A stretch of DNA of 64,000 bases from Parahaliea mediterranea (GTDB lineage: Bacteria > Pseudomonadota > Gammaproteobacteria > Pseudomonadales > Halieaceae): positions 806,001-870,000 of the forward strand of contig NZ_QEWO01000001.1 in the NCBI RefSeq assembly GCF_003402235.1, given 5' to 3'. This document shows, piece by piece, positions 9,484-18,483 of the stretch. The notes beneath the pieces are model-generated. The model was not told the DNA's origin. It worked only from the letters and a program-made list of their open reading frames with translations, and did no database searches. A program made the position numbers and the translations under genes. Every line of letters begins with the position of its first letter. The first letter of the stretch is position 1.

Positions 9484-10965
9484 ATGACTGATTCGCGCAC
9501 CCTGTGGAGCGCCCTGCTGGAGCAGCTCGATACGCGCCACGGCATCGCCACCGCCATGGGCGGGCCGGATAAAATCGCCCGCCAGCACAGCCGCAACCGC
9601 CTCACCGCGCGCGAGCGCATCGACCAGCTGCTGGACACCGGCAGCTTCTGCGAATACGGCGCCCTGGCCGGCGGCAACCACCCGGGCGGCGAGCCGCCGG
9701 TGCCCGCCGACGCCCTGGTGGGCGGCACCGGGTATATCGACGGGCGCCCGGTGGTGGTGGTGGCCGAGGACTTTACCGTGAAGGGCGGCTCCATTGGCCA
9801 CCCCAACGCCGCCAAGCGGGCCCGCCTGGTGCGCCTGGCGCTGGAGCAGCAGCTGCCGCTGGTATTGATGCTGGACGGCGCCGGCGAGCGCGCCAGCAAC
9901 CAGGGCGAGCGCTACCCCCACGCCCCCGGCGACCTGCAACTGGTGGCGGATCTGAAAGGCCAGGTGCCGGTGGTTTCACTGGTGCTTGGCAGCTCCGCCG
10001 GCCACGGCGCGCTCACCGGTATGTTTGCCGACCTCATCATCATGAGCGAGGGCGCCACCCTGTTCAGCGCCGGCCCCCCACTGGTGGCGGCGGCCCTGGG
10101 GCGCGAGGTCACCCCACAGGAACTGGGCAGCGCCGGCATGCACACCCGCCAGAGCGGCGTGGCCCACAACCTCTGCGCCTCGGAGGCCGAGGCCCTGGAC
10201 CTGGCCCGGCGCTTCCTTGGCTACCTGCCGGCCCGGGCCGGCGCCCCGCTGCCGCTGGATCAGGCCGCCCCCACCAAGCAGACGAGGGAACTGGACGAGC
10301 TGCTGGATATTATTCCACCTGTACCGCAACAGGCCTACAACATGAGGCGCGTGCTGGAGACTCTGGTAGATGCTGGCTCCCTGCTGGAGCTGCAGCCGGA
10401 CTACGGCCGCAACCTCATCACCGCCCTGGCCCGCATTGGCGGCACCCCCTGCCTGCTGCTGGCCAACCAGCCGGCGGTGCAGGCCGGCGCCATCACCGCC
10501 GAGGCCGCCGAAAAAGCCGGCCACTTCCTGAGCGTGGCGGCGGCCTTCAACCTGCCCCTGGTGAGCCTGGTGGACAACCCCGGCGTGATGCCGGGGCCTG
10601 CCTCGGAACAGAGCGGCGTGCTGCGCGCCGCCGGCCACATGTTCCTGGCCCAGCGTCGCCACCGCGGGCGCAAAGTGGTGGTAACCCTGCGCAAGGCCTT
10701 TGGCTTTGGCAGCTCGGTAATGGGCATGAACCCCTTCGACCACCAGACCGTGAGCCTGGCCCTGCCCTGCGTGAGCCTGGGGGGCGTGCCGGCCATCGGC
10801 GGTGCCGCCGCCAGCGGCGCCGATGCCAGCGAGGCGGAAAAAATGGCCGCCCTGCAGGCCGGCGCCTGGGTGCCGGCAGACGCCATGGCCTTCGACCGGG
10901 TGATCGACCCGCGCCAGCTGCGCAACGAAATCCTCAGGGCACTGCAGCTGAAAACCGGGAGCTGA
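9484..10965 (+). CDS. Acyl-CoA carboxylase, carboxyltransferase (beta) subunit
   Basis: A 493-aa biotin-dependent carboxyltransferase of the AccD5/PccB/MccB family. The N-terminal half has ARERIDQLLDTGSFCEYG and later GSSAGHGALTGMFAD; the C-terminal half has VDNPGVMPGP and a crotonase-like fold ending GAWVPADAMAFDRVIDPRQLR. It would carboxylate an acyl-CoA using carboxybiotin from a biotin carboxylase/BCCP subunit, which is not in this window. Position at the end of the BVMO cluster suggests processing of a branched or odd-chain acyl-CoA released from ring cleavage (inference). The final codons lie in a 14-bp tandem repeat that continues past the stop. Confidence 0.88.
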   Translation: MTDSRTLWSALLEQLDTRHGIATAMGGPDKIARQHSRNRLTARERIDQLLDTGSFCEYGALAGGNHPGGEPPVPADALVGGTGYIDGRPVVVVAEDFTVKGGSIGHPNAAKRARLVRLALEQQLPLVLMLDGAGERASNQGERYPHAPGDLQLVADLKGQVPVVSLVLGSSAGHGALTGMFADLIIMSEGATLFSAGPPLVAAALGREVTPQELGSAGMHTRQSGVAHNLCASEAEALDLARRFLGYLPARAGAPLPLDQAAPTKQTRELDELLDIIPPVPQQAYNMRRVLETLVDAGSLLELQPDYGRNLITALARIGGTPCLLLANQPAVQAGAITAEAAEKAGHFLSVAAAFNLPLVSLVDNPGVMPGPASEQSGVLRAAGHMFLAQRRHRGRKVVVTLRKAFGFGSSVMGMNPFDHQTVSLALPCVSLGGVPAIGGAAASGADASEAEKMAALQAGAWVPADAMAFDRVIDPRQLRNEILRALQLKTGS

Positions 10966-10989
10966 AAACCCGCAACTGAAAACCGGCAA
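10948..10989. repeat. 14-bp tandem repeat, 3 copies, across the stop codon of the carboxyltransferase gene
   Basis: Units CTGAAAACCGGGAG, CTGAAAACCCGCAA and CTGAAAACCGGCAA lie head to tail. The first encodes the last residues and the repeat continues beyond the stop, so unit gain or loss would mainly alter the 3' UTR. Confidence 0.85.
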
Positions 10990-11042
10990 CTGGGGGCAAT
11001 CAGCCATTAGCGGCGGCGGGCTGCTCCGGTATACTGCGCGCC

Positions 11043-12854
11043 ATGAGTGACACCAGCACCGCCCTGCACACCCTGCAATCCGTCTTCGGTTACGAACACT
11101 TCCGCGCCCACCAGCAGGATATCGTCGACACCGTCATTGCCGGCGGCGATGCCCTGGTGCTGATGCCCACCGGCGGCGGCAAATCCCTCTGCTACCAGGT
11201 GCCGGCGCTGGTGCGCCCCGGTTGCGCGGTAGTGATCTCGCCCCTGATTGCCCTGATGCAGGATCAGGTGGACAGCCTGCGCCAGCTCGGTGTGCGCGCC
11301 AGCTTCCTGAACTCCACCCTGCCCCTGGAGGAAGTGGTGGCGGTGGAGCGCGCCCTGCTGTCAGGCCAGCTGGATTTGCTGTACATCGCCCCGGAGCGGC
11401 TGATACAGGAGCGCTGCCTGGCCCTGCTGGAGCGCGCCGAGCTGGCCCTGTTCGCCATCGACGAGGCTCACTGCGTCTCCCAGTGGGGGCACGACTTTCG
11501 CGCCGACTACCTGCAGCTGAGCCTGCTGCACGAGCGCTTCCCGGCGGTGCCGCGCATTGCCCTTACCGCCACCGCCGACGCCCGCACCCGGGCGGAGATT
11601 GTGCAGCGGCTGGACCTGGGTGAAGCGCGGCAGTTTATCGCCGGCTTCGACCGCCCCAACATCTGCTACCGCATTGCCCTCAAGCAGAGCCCGCGCCAGC
11701 AGTTGCTGCGCTTTCTGCGCGAGGAACACCCCGGCGATGCCGGCATTGTCTACTGCCTGTCGCGCAACAAAGTGGAAGAGACCGCCGCCTGGCTGTGCCA
11801 GCAGGGCTTTAACGCCCTGCCCTACCACGCCGGCCTGGACGCCCGCCTGCGCGCCACCCACCAGTCCCGCTTCCTGCGCGAGGAGGGGCTGATCATGGTG
11901 GCCACCATTGCCTTTGGCATGGGCATCGACAAGCCGGACGTGCGCTTTGTGGCCCACCTGGACATGCCCAAAACCATCGAGGCCTACTACCAGGAAACCG
12001 GCCGCGCCGGGCGCGACGGCGGCGCCGCCAATGCCTGGATGGTGTACGGCCTGCAGGATGTGATGAAACTGCGCCAGATGATGGAAGGCTCCGAGGGCAG
12101 CGAAGAGCACAAGCGCGCCGAACAGCAGCGCCTGAACGCCATGCTCGGGCTGTGCGAAATTACCAGCTGCCGCCGCCAGGCCCTGCTGCACTATTTTGGC
12201 GACAGCCTGCCGGGACCCTGCGGCAACTGCGACACCTGCCTGAACCCGGTAAACACCTGGGACGGCACCGAGGCCGCCCAGAAGGCCCTGTCTGCCGCCT
12301 ACCGCACCGGCCAGCGCTTTGGCGTGAGCCACCTGATTGACGTGCTGCGCGGCAGCGACAGCGAACGCGTGCAGCAACTGGGCCACCGCGACCTGCCCAC
12401 TTTTGGCGTTGGCAAGGACCTGGACGGCAACCAGTGGCGCTCGGTGTTCCGCCAGCTGGTGGCCCGGGGCTATTTGAGCGTGGACATGGCCTACGGCGCC
12501 CTGAGACTGCAGGAAAAATGCCGCCCCCTGCTGCGCGGCGAAGAGCGCCTTGACCTGCGCCGGGACCTGCCGCAAAAAACAGCCAAACGCCACACCAAAG
12601 GGCCCTTGCCCGAGTTAATCGACGTGGGCCTGTGGGAGGCGCTGCGCGACTGCCGCCGCAGCCTGGCGGAAGAACAGGGCGTGCCGCCCTATATCATCTT
12701 TGCCGATCGCACCCTGCAGGAAATGTGCGAAGCCCTGCCCCAGAACCTGGCGGAAATGGCCCATATTTCCGGCGTGGGCGAGCGCAAGCTGGACAAGTAC
12801 GGCGCCGAATTCCTGAACGTGATTCGCCAGCACCTCAGCCCCGGCGCGGCCTGA
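11043..12854 (+). CDS. recQ: ATP-dependent DNA helicase RecQ
   Basis: A 603-aa superfamily 2 3'-5' helicase. Walker A MPTGGGKS is at 41-48, the DEAH box in [16 protein letters not shown], motif VI in ETGRAGRDG, a four-Cys zinc region in CEITSCRRQ ... CGNCDTC, an RQC domain, and a C-terminal HRDC domain ([16 protein letters not shown]). Length and domain order match E. coli RecQ. It acts in recombination repair and stalled-fork processing. A TATACT -10-like hexamer (11030-11035) lies only 7 bp before the ATG, so the transcript could be almost leaderless; the matching -35 is weak. Confidence 0.97.
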   Translation: MSDTSTALHTLQSVFGYEHFRAHQQDIVDTVIAGGDALVLMPTGGGKSLCYQVPALVRPGCAVVISPLIALMQDQVDSLRQLGVRASFLNSTLPLEEVVAVERALLSGQLDLLYIAPERLIQERCLALLERAELALFAIDEAHCVSQWGHDFRADYLQLSLLHERFPAVPRIALTATADARTRAEIVQRLDLGEARQFIAGFDRPNICYRIALKQSPRQQLLRFLREEHPGDAGIVYCLSRNKVEETAAWLCQQGFNALPYHAGLDARLRATHQSRFLREEGLIMVATIAFGMGIDKPDVRFVAHLDMPKTIEAYYQETGRAGRDGGAANAWMVYGLQDVMKLRQMMEGSEGSEEHKRAEQQRLNAMLGLCEITSCRRQALLHYFGDSLPGPCGNCDTCLNPVNTWDGTEAAQKALSAAYRTGQRFGVSHLIDVLRGSDSERVQQLGHRDLPTFGVGKDLDGNQWRSVFRQLVARGYLSVDMAYGALRLQEKCRPLLRGEERLDLRRDLPQKTAKRHTKGPLPELIDVGLWEALRDCRRSLAEEQGVPPYIIFADRTLQEMCEALPQNLAEMAHISGVGERKLDKYGAEFLNVIRQHLSPGAA

Positions 12855-12950
12855 GCCGCAGCCACCTGCGGCTCGCTCGCCCGCGGGCGGCCAGGCGCTA
12901 CCTGCCCTCTTCCCGTCCTCGTCCTGCCCAGGCGGGCGCCTTCCTCCAGC

Positions 12951-12994
12951 CAAGCCCAAGCCAAGCCCAAGCCAAACCCCAGCCAAACCCCAGC
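12951..12994. repeat. 11-bp tandem repeat, 4 copies, upstream of the HMG-CoA reductase promoter
   Basis: Two units of CAAGCCCAAGC are followed by two of CAAACCCCAGC, ending 1 bp before a TTGACC -35 candidate. The 11-bp period is close to one helical turn, so the units face the same side of the DNA. No coding role. Confidence 0.85.
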
Positions 12995-12995
12995 A

Positions 12996-13024
12996 TTGAC
13001 CAATGGGCTCTGGCGCGGTAACTT
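12996..13024 (+). promoter_or_regulatory. Candidate sigma-70 promoter of the HMG-CoA reductase gene
   Basis: TTGACC (12996-13001), 17 bp, TAACTT (13019-13024), about 70 bp before the GTG start at 13094. The spacing is ideal and the -35 is good; the -10 is moderate. Confidence 0.45.
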
Positions 13025-13093
13025 GCTTTCCGTTATCCATACCCATTCTTCTAAAAATGGCTGGCAGGGCCGGCCGCAAACTGTGGAGTCACC

Positions 13094-14278
13094 GTGAGCA
13101 AATCCATCCCCCGTTCCCCGGACGCCGATTACAGCCCCGATGCCATCGCACAGCGCCAGCAATTCATCGAGGACAACACCGCCGCCAGGCTCGACCACAC
13201 CCGCCGCTACTCCTTTGACCCGGCGGTCATGTCCGGCAACATCGAAAACCTGTTCGGCGTGGCCCAGGTGCCGGTTGGACTGGCCGGCCCGTTGCGGGTC
13301 AACGGTGAACATGCCCAGGGCGACTTTTACGTGCCCATGGCCACCGTGGAGGGCACCATGCTGGCCAGCTACAACCGCGGCATGAAGGTGATCCGCGAAA
13401 GCGGCGGCGTAATGACCACCGTGTGCGGCGAAGCCATGCAGCGGGCCCCGGTGTTTGTGTTCAAGAACGCCCGCGACGCCCGCGACTTTGAACGGTGGCT
13501 GGTGGGCAACAGCGAGCGTATCCGCGCCGTGGCCGAGGCCACCACCAGCGTCGGCAAGCTGCGCGAGATTGAGCATTACATTGCTCACAATATGGTTTTT
13601 ACCCGCTTCGACTACAGCACCGGCGACGCCGCCGGCCAGAACATGACCAGCAAGGCCACCTTTGCCGCCTGCGAATGGATCAACAGCGAATACCCGGCAC
13701 TGTCCCACTACCTGCTGTCGGGCAACTTCGACACCGAGAAAAAAACCTCGTCCGTCAACCTGCTCAAGGGCCGCGGCCGGCGCGTCACCGCCGAGATCAC
13801 CATTCCCCGGCAGGTGCTGATCGACAACCTGCGCATCACCCCCGAACAAATGCACTACGGCCAGGGCATCAGTACCCTCAGCGCCTTTTTGACCGACTCC
13901 TCCAACAATGCCGCCCACCCGGCCAATGGCCTGGCGGCGCTGTACCTGGCCACCGGCCAGGACATCGCCAACATCGGCGAATCCAACCAGTGCACCACCT
14001 ACAACAAGGTAACGCGCAGCGGCGACTACCATTTTTCCATCACCCTGCCGGCGCTGATCGTGGCCACCTACGGCGGCGGCACCGCCCTGCCCACCCAGCG
14101 CGAATGCCTGGAAATCATGGACTGCTACGGCCCCGGCAAGGCGCTGAAGCTGGCGGAAATTGCCGCCGCGCTGGTGGTAGCCGGCGAGCTGTCACTGGGC
14201 GCCGCCAGCCGCGTGGACAAGACCACCCGGCGCAACGAATGGGTTGACGCCCACGAACGGCTCGGCCGCAATCGCTAG
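13094..14278 (+). CDS. Hydroxymethylglutaryl-CoA reductase, class I-like
   Basis: A 394-aa enzyme that reduces HMG-CoA to mevalonate with NADPH. Visible landmarks: ENLFGVAQVPVGLAGPL, the catalytic Glu in MATVEGTMLAS, a TGDAAGQNM dinucleotide-binding segment, the catalytic Lys in DTEKKTSSVNLLKGRGR, the catalytic Asp in ATGQDIANIGES, and a C-terminal His in WVDAHERLGRNR. This set follows the class I (eukaryote/archaeal-type) enzyme rather than the NADH class II form. Start is GTG with GGAG upstream. Most gammaproteobacteria use the MEP pathway, and no other mevalonate gene lies in the window, so its purpose is open. Confidence 0.9.
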   Translation: MSKSIPRSPDADYSPDAIAQRQQFIEDNTAARLDHTRRYSFDPAVMSGNIENLFGVAQVPVGLAGPLRVNGEHAQGDFYVPMATVEGTMLASYNRGMKVIRESGGVMTTVCGEAMQRAPVFVFKNARDARDFERWLVGNSERIRAVAEATTSVGKLREIEHYIAHNMVFTRFDYSTGDAAGQNMTSKATFAACEWINSEYPALSHYLLSGNFDTEKKTSSVNLLKGRGRRVTAEITIPRQVLIDNLRITPEQMHYGQGISTLSAFLTDSSNNAAHPANGLAALYLATGQDIANIGESNQCTTYNKVTRSGDYHFSITLPALIVATYGGGTALPTQRECLEIMDCYGPGKALKLAEIAAALVVAGELSLGAASRVDKTTRRNEWVDAHERLGRNR

Positions 14279-14393
14279 TAAAAACAAGCTGCACTGCGGC
14301 TCAGAATGCTGAACCCCCGGGCGTGGCAGCACCGCGCACGGGGGCTATCATGCAGGGAAGCAACGGGGGGCAGCAGCACGGGGGCGCGCCAAC

Positions 14394-14816
14394 ATGAGCA
14401 CAGAACAAACCAATAAAACCATTGTCAGACAATTTTTTGAGGCGCTGAACGCAGGCGATGTAAACGCCGTGGTGGACGCCTATTCCCCCGAGGGCAGCGT
14501 GCAAACCATGGGCAATACGCTGATTTCCGGCGAGGCCGGCTACAGCGAACTGCACGACGCCATCGGCAAGATTTTTACCGTGTTCCCCGACGGCCTGCGC
14601 TTTATTGTTCACGACATGGTGGCCGAGGGCGAGAAGGTAGCGGTGGAAGCCTCCAGCCAGGGCGAGCACGTATCCGGCCAGAGCTACGAAAACGACTACC
14701 ACTTTCTGTTCGAATTTCAGAACGGCAAATTGCTGAAGCTGAAAGAATATATGGACACCGAGCACGTCACCGACGTGCTCTGCAGTGGCATGCGCCCTCC
14801 CTTCGGCGGTGACTGA
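14394..14816 (+). CDS. SnoaL-like/NTF2-superfamily protein
   Basis: A 140-aa single-domain protein with the cone-like alpha+beta barrel pattern of the SnoaL/NTF2 superfamily: VRQFFEALNAGDVNAVVDAY at the N-terminus and FLFEFQNGKLLKLKEYMDTE near the end. Members are isomerases, hydrolases or ligand-binding proteins acting on small lipophilic ketones; the activity here is unknown. Its stop codon directly abuts the stop of the convergent ThuA gene. No signal peptide. Confidence 0.8.
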   Translation: MSTEQTNKTIVRQFFEALNAGDVNAVVDAYSPEGSVQTMGNTLISGEAGYSELHDAIGKIFTVFPDGLRFIVHDMVAEGEKVAVEASSQGEHVSGQSYENDYHFLFEFQNGKLLKLKEYMDTEHVTDVLCSGMRPPFGGD

Positions 14817-15695
14817 CTAGCAGCCGCCCTCGGTCAGGCCCATGGTCCAGTCCATCGCGTTCTCCAACAGGCGCTGCACGTTGGGCGCATCAAAGGCCTC
14901 GGCCCGATGCCCCATGGCGGTGTACACAGCCCGACCCTTGCCCTCGCAGTTGGCCCACACCACCGGGTGATCGCCCATGCGCAGGTCGCGCTCGTGGTTG
15001 AGGAACTTCTGCACCGGGGTGTAGCTGTCTTCATCCACCGTGGCCAGAATGGTAAAGCCCTTGCTGCGCGGGCTGCGCGCCCAGGAATACCACTCCTCCC
15101 CATGCTCCCAGCGCGCGGGCAAACCGCGATTCACCGGGTGGTCGGGCGCCTCCCTCTCTACAGTGGCCACCTGGAACTGCGGCCCCAGGATGTGGGCGGT
15201 AAACTCCGCCCCCACCAGGTGCTCCAGGTACCAGCCCCAGAAGCGGTGGGAGCCATCGCCGGCGGCGTGCACACCCACCCAGCCACCGCCTCGTTCAAAC
15301 CAGCGGCGAAACGCCTCCCGCTGGGGGTGGCTCAGCATATCGCCGGTGGCGTTAAGGAAGACAACCGTGGCAAAGCGCGACAGGTCCTGCTCGTTGAACA
15401 CCGCGCCGTTTTCGGTGGCGAACACGGCCCAGCCGCGCTGCCCGGCAATCGCCTCTATGGCTTTCAGGCCGCCGCTGATGCCGTCCCGGTGACGAAAGCC
15501 GTTGGTTTTGCTGAACACCAGCACCGCCGGTGAGCCCAGGTCCGCGGCGATGGCCGGCGGCTGGGTGTCGTGGTCGGTGTTGGTGAACAGCAGGTTCCAG
15601 GCGCCGATGGCGTAGACCGTCCCCAGGCCCGCCAGCACCAGCAACACCACGGCAATCAGCAGGTATTTACCCCATCGCGCAGCACTCACTGCCAT
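14817..15695 (-). CDS. Membrane-anchored ThuA domain protein
   Basis: A 292-aa protein with one N-terminal transmembrane segment (about 10-30) followed by a ThuA (trehalose-utilisation, GATase1-like) domain: VLVFSKTNGFRHRDGI, FATVVFLNATGDML, GGGWVGVHAAGDG and HPVVWANCEGKGRAVYTAMG. ThuA domains are often found in exported sugar-related enzymes, but catalysis is not proven for this subfamily. The ATG at 15695 has AAGGGGAG upstream. It lies 21 bp behind the AttH/CrtC-like gene, so the two form a likely operon. Confidence 0.87.
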   Translation of the reverse strand: MAVSAARWGKYLLIAVVLLVLAGLGTVYAIGAWNLLFTNTDHDTQPPAIAADLGSPAVLVFSKTNGFRHRDGISGGLKAIEAIAGQRGWAVFATENGAVFNEQDLSRFATVVFLNATGDMLSHPQREAFRRWFERGGGWVGVHAAGDGSHRFWGWYLEHLVGAEFTAHILGPQFQVATVEREAPDHPVNRGLPARWEHGEEWYSWARSPRSKGFTILATVDEDSYTPVQKFLNHERDLRMGDHPVVWANCEGKGRAVYTAMGHRAEAFDAPNVQRLLENAMDWTMGLTEGGC

Positions 15696-15716
15696 GATGC
15701 TCCCCTTCTAGCGCTG

Positions 15717-16844
15717 TCAGGCCGCGCCATCAAACCAGTCCTTGAACCCGTAGCTGCTGGACGGGCCGATGTGCATCTGCTCCAGCACGCCGTGGCCCAC
15801 TTTGCCGTTACAGGTGGCACGCACCACCTGCTGCACGTGAATATTCTCCAGCGCCAGCGGGTCCAGGTCGGTCTCGCGCCAGCTTTCGCCGGCAATCACC
15901 AACTCGCCGTGCCATTTGCCGTGGCCCCACTCGGGGTGCTGGTAACCCAGCCCCTTCATGCGGTGCAGCATCAGCGGTTCCACGGTAATTTCGCGGCTCT
16001 CGCCACTGCGGTCGCGCATGGTGATGGTGGCGCTGCGCGCGCGGCGGGTGCCGGGGATGAAATCCAGCGCGTGGCCCACCTCCCCGTGCCAGACCTTGGC
16101 CGCCGGGTCATTGGTGCCCGGAATGTCGGCCATCTGCGGGTAGTGCGGCAGGATGCACTGGTCTGTGTGCCACTGGTGGCCGGCGTCGTCCTCGAACCAG
16201 CCGGCCAGGGTGCATTCGTCCTCCCAGTGCACCGGCAACCAGCAGAAGTGCGTAGCCTTGAAGCTGGCGATGGGCGCGCCGCCCGGGTAGCTCTCGCCCA
16301 CCGGGCGGATGCCCCAGGAGCGGTCTTTCAGGCCCAGGGTGCTGCGCCCGTCCACTTTGACCTCGCGGCCGTCGAAGCGAATCCAGCCCTGCCAGAAACC
16401 AAACTGGTCCAGGCGGGTGGCGTCCATGATCATGTGGCGCTCGTTGCGCAGGGTCTGGCGCCCTTCTTCAATGCAGGCGGTGCGCGGGGTGAAGGTGAGG
16501 TCGCAGCTGATGCCGGTTTCGTTGTCGGCAATGCTCACCCGGTGGCGCCCCATGGGCTCCAGAATCTCCAGCTTGAAGGGCCCCACTTCGGTTTCGGTGG
16601 GTTCCACCGGGGCGCGGCGCGAGCCGTGGAAGGCGTACTGCTGGCCGTCCACCGCAACGCTCAGGCTGCAATCCATAATGCCGAGGTTGGGGTAGCGACA
16701 CAGCACCACGCCAAAGTAAAAGCCGCCGTCCCTGTCGTGGCCGTTGTACCAGTAGCGGTCGTAGGCGCAGCGGTCGCTGCTGGCGGTCAGGGCAATGGGT
16801 TCGGCGGTCTGGTGGATCGGGTAATCGTCCAGGCGACTGAGCAT
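15717..16844 (-). CDS. AttH/CrtC-like (double lipocalin fold) protein, function unknown
   Basis: A 375-aa cytoplasmic protein rich in beta strands and Trp/Gly turns. Segments such as AYDRYWYNGHDRDGGFYFGV and VDGRSTLGLKDRSWGIRPVG recall the AttH/CrtC superfamily (carotenoid hydratase-like, twin lipocalin domains) and related uncharacterised proteins seen with lipid catabolism genes. The resemblance is by eye and the subfamily is unsure. It is probably the promoter-proximal partner of the ThuA gene. ATG 16844 has GGAG upstream. Confidence 0.55.
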   Translation of the reverse strand: MLSRLDDYPIHQTAEPIALTASSDRCAYDRYWYNGHDRDGGFYFGVVLCRYPNLGIMDCSLSVAVDGQQYAFHGSRRAPVEPTETEVGPFKLEILEPMGRHRVSIADNETGISCDLTFTPRTACIEEGRQTLRNERHMIMDATRLDQFGFWQGWIRFDGREVKVDGRSTLGLKDRSWGIRPVGESYPGGAPIASFKATHFCWLPVHWEDECTLAGWFEDDAGHQWHTDQCILPHYPQMADIPGTNDPAAKVWHGEVGHALDFIPGTRRARSATITMRDRSGESREITVEPLMLHRMKGLGYQHPEWGHGKWHGELVIAGESWRETDLDPLALENIHVQQVVRATCNGKVGHGVLEQMHIGPSSSYGFKDWFDGAA

Positions 16845-16931
16845 GGTGGGTCTCCGCTGTTGTTATGGTGGCTTTCAGACTGTCACTGTACGACTGTATA
16901 GCAATCTGCCACACAACGGAACGCCCTGCCC

Positions 16932-18443
16932 TCAACTCGGCGCCGACGGTTTGATATTTGCGTTAAGGCGGAAGTGGTTGCGCGGGTCGTAGCGATCCTT
17001 GAGCGCCACCATGCGCTGGAAGTTACCCTCGAAATTGGCCCGAATGGCCGCGGTGCCTGCCTTGTCTTCCGCCACCACCGAATAGTAGCCGCGGGTGTGT
17101 GGCTCCAGCGTAGCCCAGTAGCTGCGAATGTAGGCGGTGTGGGCCTCGGCATCGGCCTGCGGCGGCCAGGCCAGGATCACCATCAGGTCGTGGCTGGCGT
17201 AGCGCTGGGAGAAGGCCGTCGCCGTGGGGTCCACGTCGCCGATGGCGCCGCCGGCGTGCTGGAAGTAGCACTGGGTGAAGCGGTCCGGGTTGCCCTGCAG
17301 GCCATCCAGAATGCTGTCGATGAGCGCAGGGGTGATGCCCTCGACAAAGCCGTCCTTCACGTAGGACACCATGGCCCGTGGGTCCGACAGATCGGTGCTG
17401 CGCTGCAGGCCCACGTAATCGACACTGGCCACGCTGTCCCTGAGCGGCTCACCCAGCGCCTCGAAGGGGCGCATGGCCGCCTCGAAACCCGCCGCCTGGC
17501 CGCTGTAGCAGAGGTCAAGGGAGGCAAAGCCCGGCCCGCCCCCGGGCGGGTATCCCACGCTGCAATCCAGATAGAGTTCGCGCGGGGCGCGCATCGAATG
17601 CTCGGCGTAAAGCGTCAGCAGTTGGCGCGCCCTATCGAGCGGGTAAATGCGCGAGCCGCCAATCACCTGGCGCTGCATGGGATGCAGGCCAAAGGCGAAG
17701 TGGGTAACCACGCCATAATTGCCACCCCCGCCGCGCACGCCCCAGTACAGCTCGCGGTTGTGCTCGGCACTGGCGTGGTGCAGCTGGCCGTCGGCGCTCA
17801 CCACGTCCACGGCGCGAATGTTGTCCAGCGCAAGGCCGAAACGGCGCGCCACCCGCCCAAAACCGCCGCCAGTGGCCAGGCCACCCACGCCAGTGTGCGA
17901 CACCGTGCCGGCGGTGGTCACCAGGCCCCGGGCCATGCATTCATGATCCATTGCCCCCAACAGACTGCCGCCGGTGACATAGGCCAGCTTGCGGGTGGCA
18001 TCCACCTGCACGTTGCGATAGCTGGACAAGTCAATCAACAGCCCACCGTCGCAGGTGGATTTGCCCGAGAAGCTGTGGCCGCCGCACTTGACCGCAATCA
18101 CCAGATTATTGGCGGCGGCAAACTGCACCGCCGACTGCACGTCGCTGGCCCCGCTGGGCTGCACGATCAGTGCCGGGTGTTTGTCGATGGCCGGGTTCAG
18201 CACCTGTCGCGCCGTATCGTACCCGGCCTTGCCCGGCAGCAGCAGGCGGCCGCGCAGGCTGTCGGCCAGGCCCTGGGCCACAGAGCGTGGAATGATTTGT
18301 TCCCGCTGGTCGAGGGTGAGGGCCTGAACGTCCGCATCCACCGCCTGCAAACCGGCATAAACGCCGGCCAGCGCCCGCGCCGACATGCCCTGCCCAGCCA
18401 ACCAGGCGGCAAGGCCCGCCCCCACAAACTGACGACGATACAT
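16932..18443 (-). CDS. Exported FAD-linked oxidase, berberine-bridge-enzyme family
   Basis: A 503-aa protein starting with a Tat-like leader (MYRRQFVGAGLAAWLAG). The FAD-binding-4 domain is clear: ALIVQPSGASDVQSAVQFAA, then KCGGHSFSG (His that can carry the 8-alpha-FAD bond), then GVGGLATGGGFGRVARRFG. The Cys of bicovalent BBE enzymes (normally just before the GVGG motif) is replaced (TVSHTGVGG), so only one covalent flavin bond is expected. The C-terminal BBE motif is NHFRLNANIKP. Such oxidases act on sugars, alcohols or alkaloid-like substrates. Predicted periplasmic. Confidence 0.9.
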   Translation of the reverse strand: MYRRQFVGAGLAAWLAGQGMSARALAGVYAGLQAVDADVQALTLDQREQIIPRSVAQGLADSLRGRLLLPGKAGYDTARQVLNPAIDKHPALIVQPSGASDVQSAVQFAAANNLVIAVKCGGHSFSGKSTCDGGLLIDLSSYRNVQVDATRKLAYVTGGSLLGAMDHECMARGLVTTAGTVSHTGVGGLATGGGFGRVARRFGLALDNIRAVDVVSADGQLHHASAEHNRELYWGVRGGGGNYGVVTHFAFGLHPMQRQVIGGSRIYPLDRARQLLTLYAEHSMRAPRELYLDCSVGYPPGGGPGFASLDLCYSGQAAGFEAAMRPFEALGEPLRDSVASVDYVGLQRSTDLSDPRAMVSYVKDGFVEGITPALIDSILDGLQGNPDRFTQCYFQHAGGAIGDVDPTATAFSQRYASHDLMVILAWPPQADAEAHTAYIRSYWATLEPHTRGYYSVVAEDKAGTAAIRANFEGNFQRMVALKDRYDPRNHFRLNANIKPSAPS

Positions 18444-18483
18444 AAACCACTCCCTGTGTTGATGATTGTTCTATCCCGTTGGG

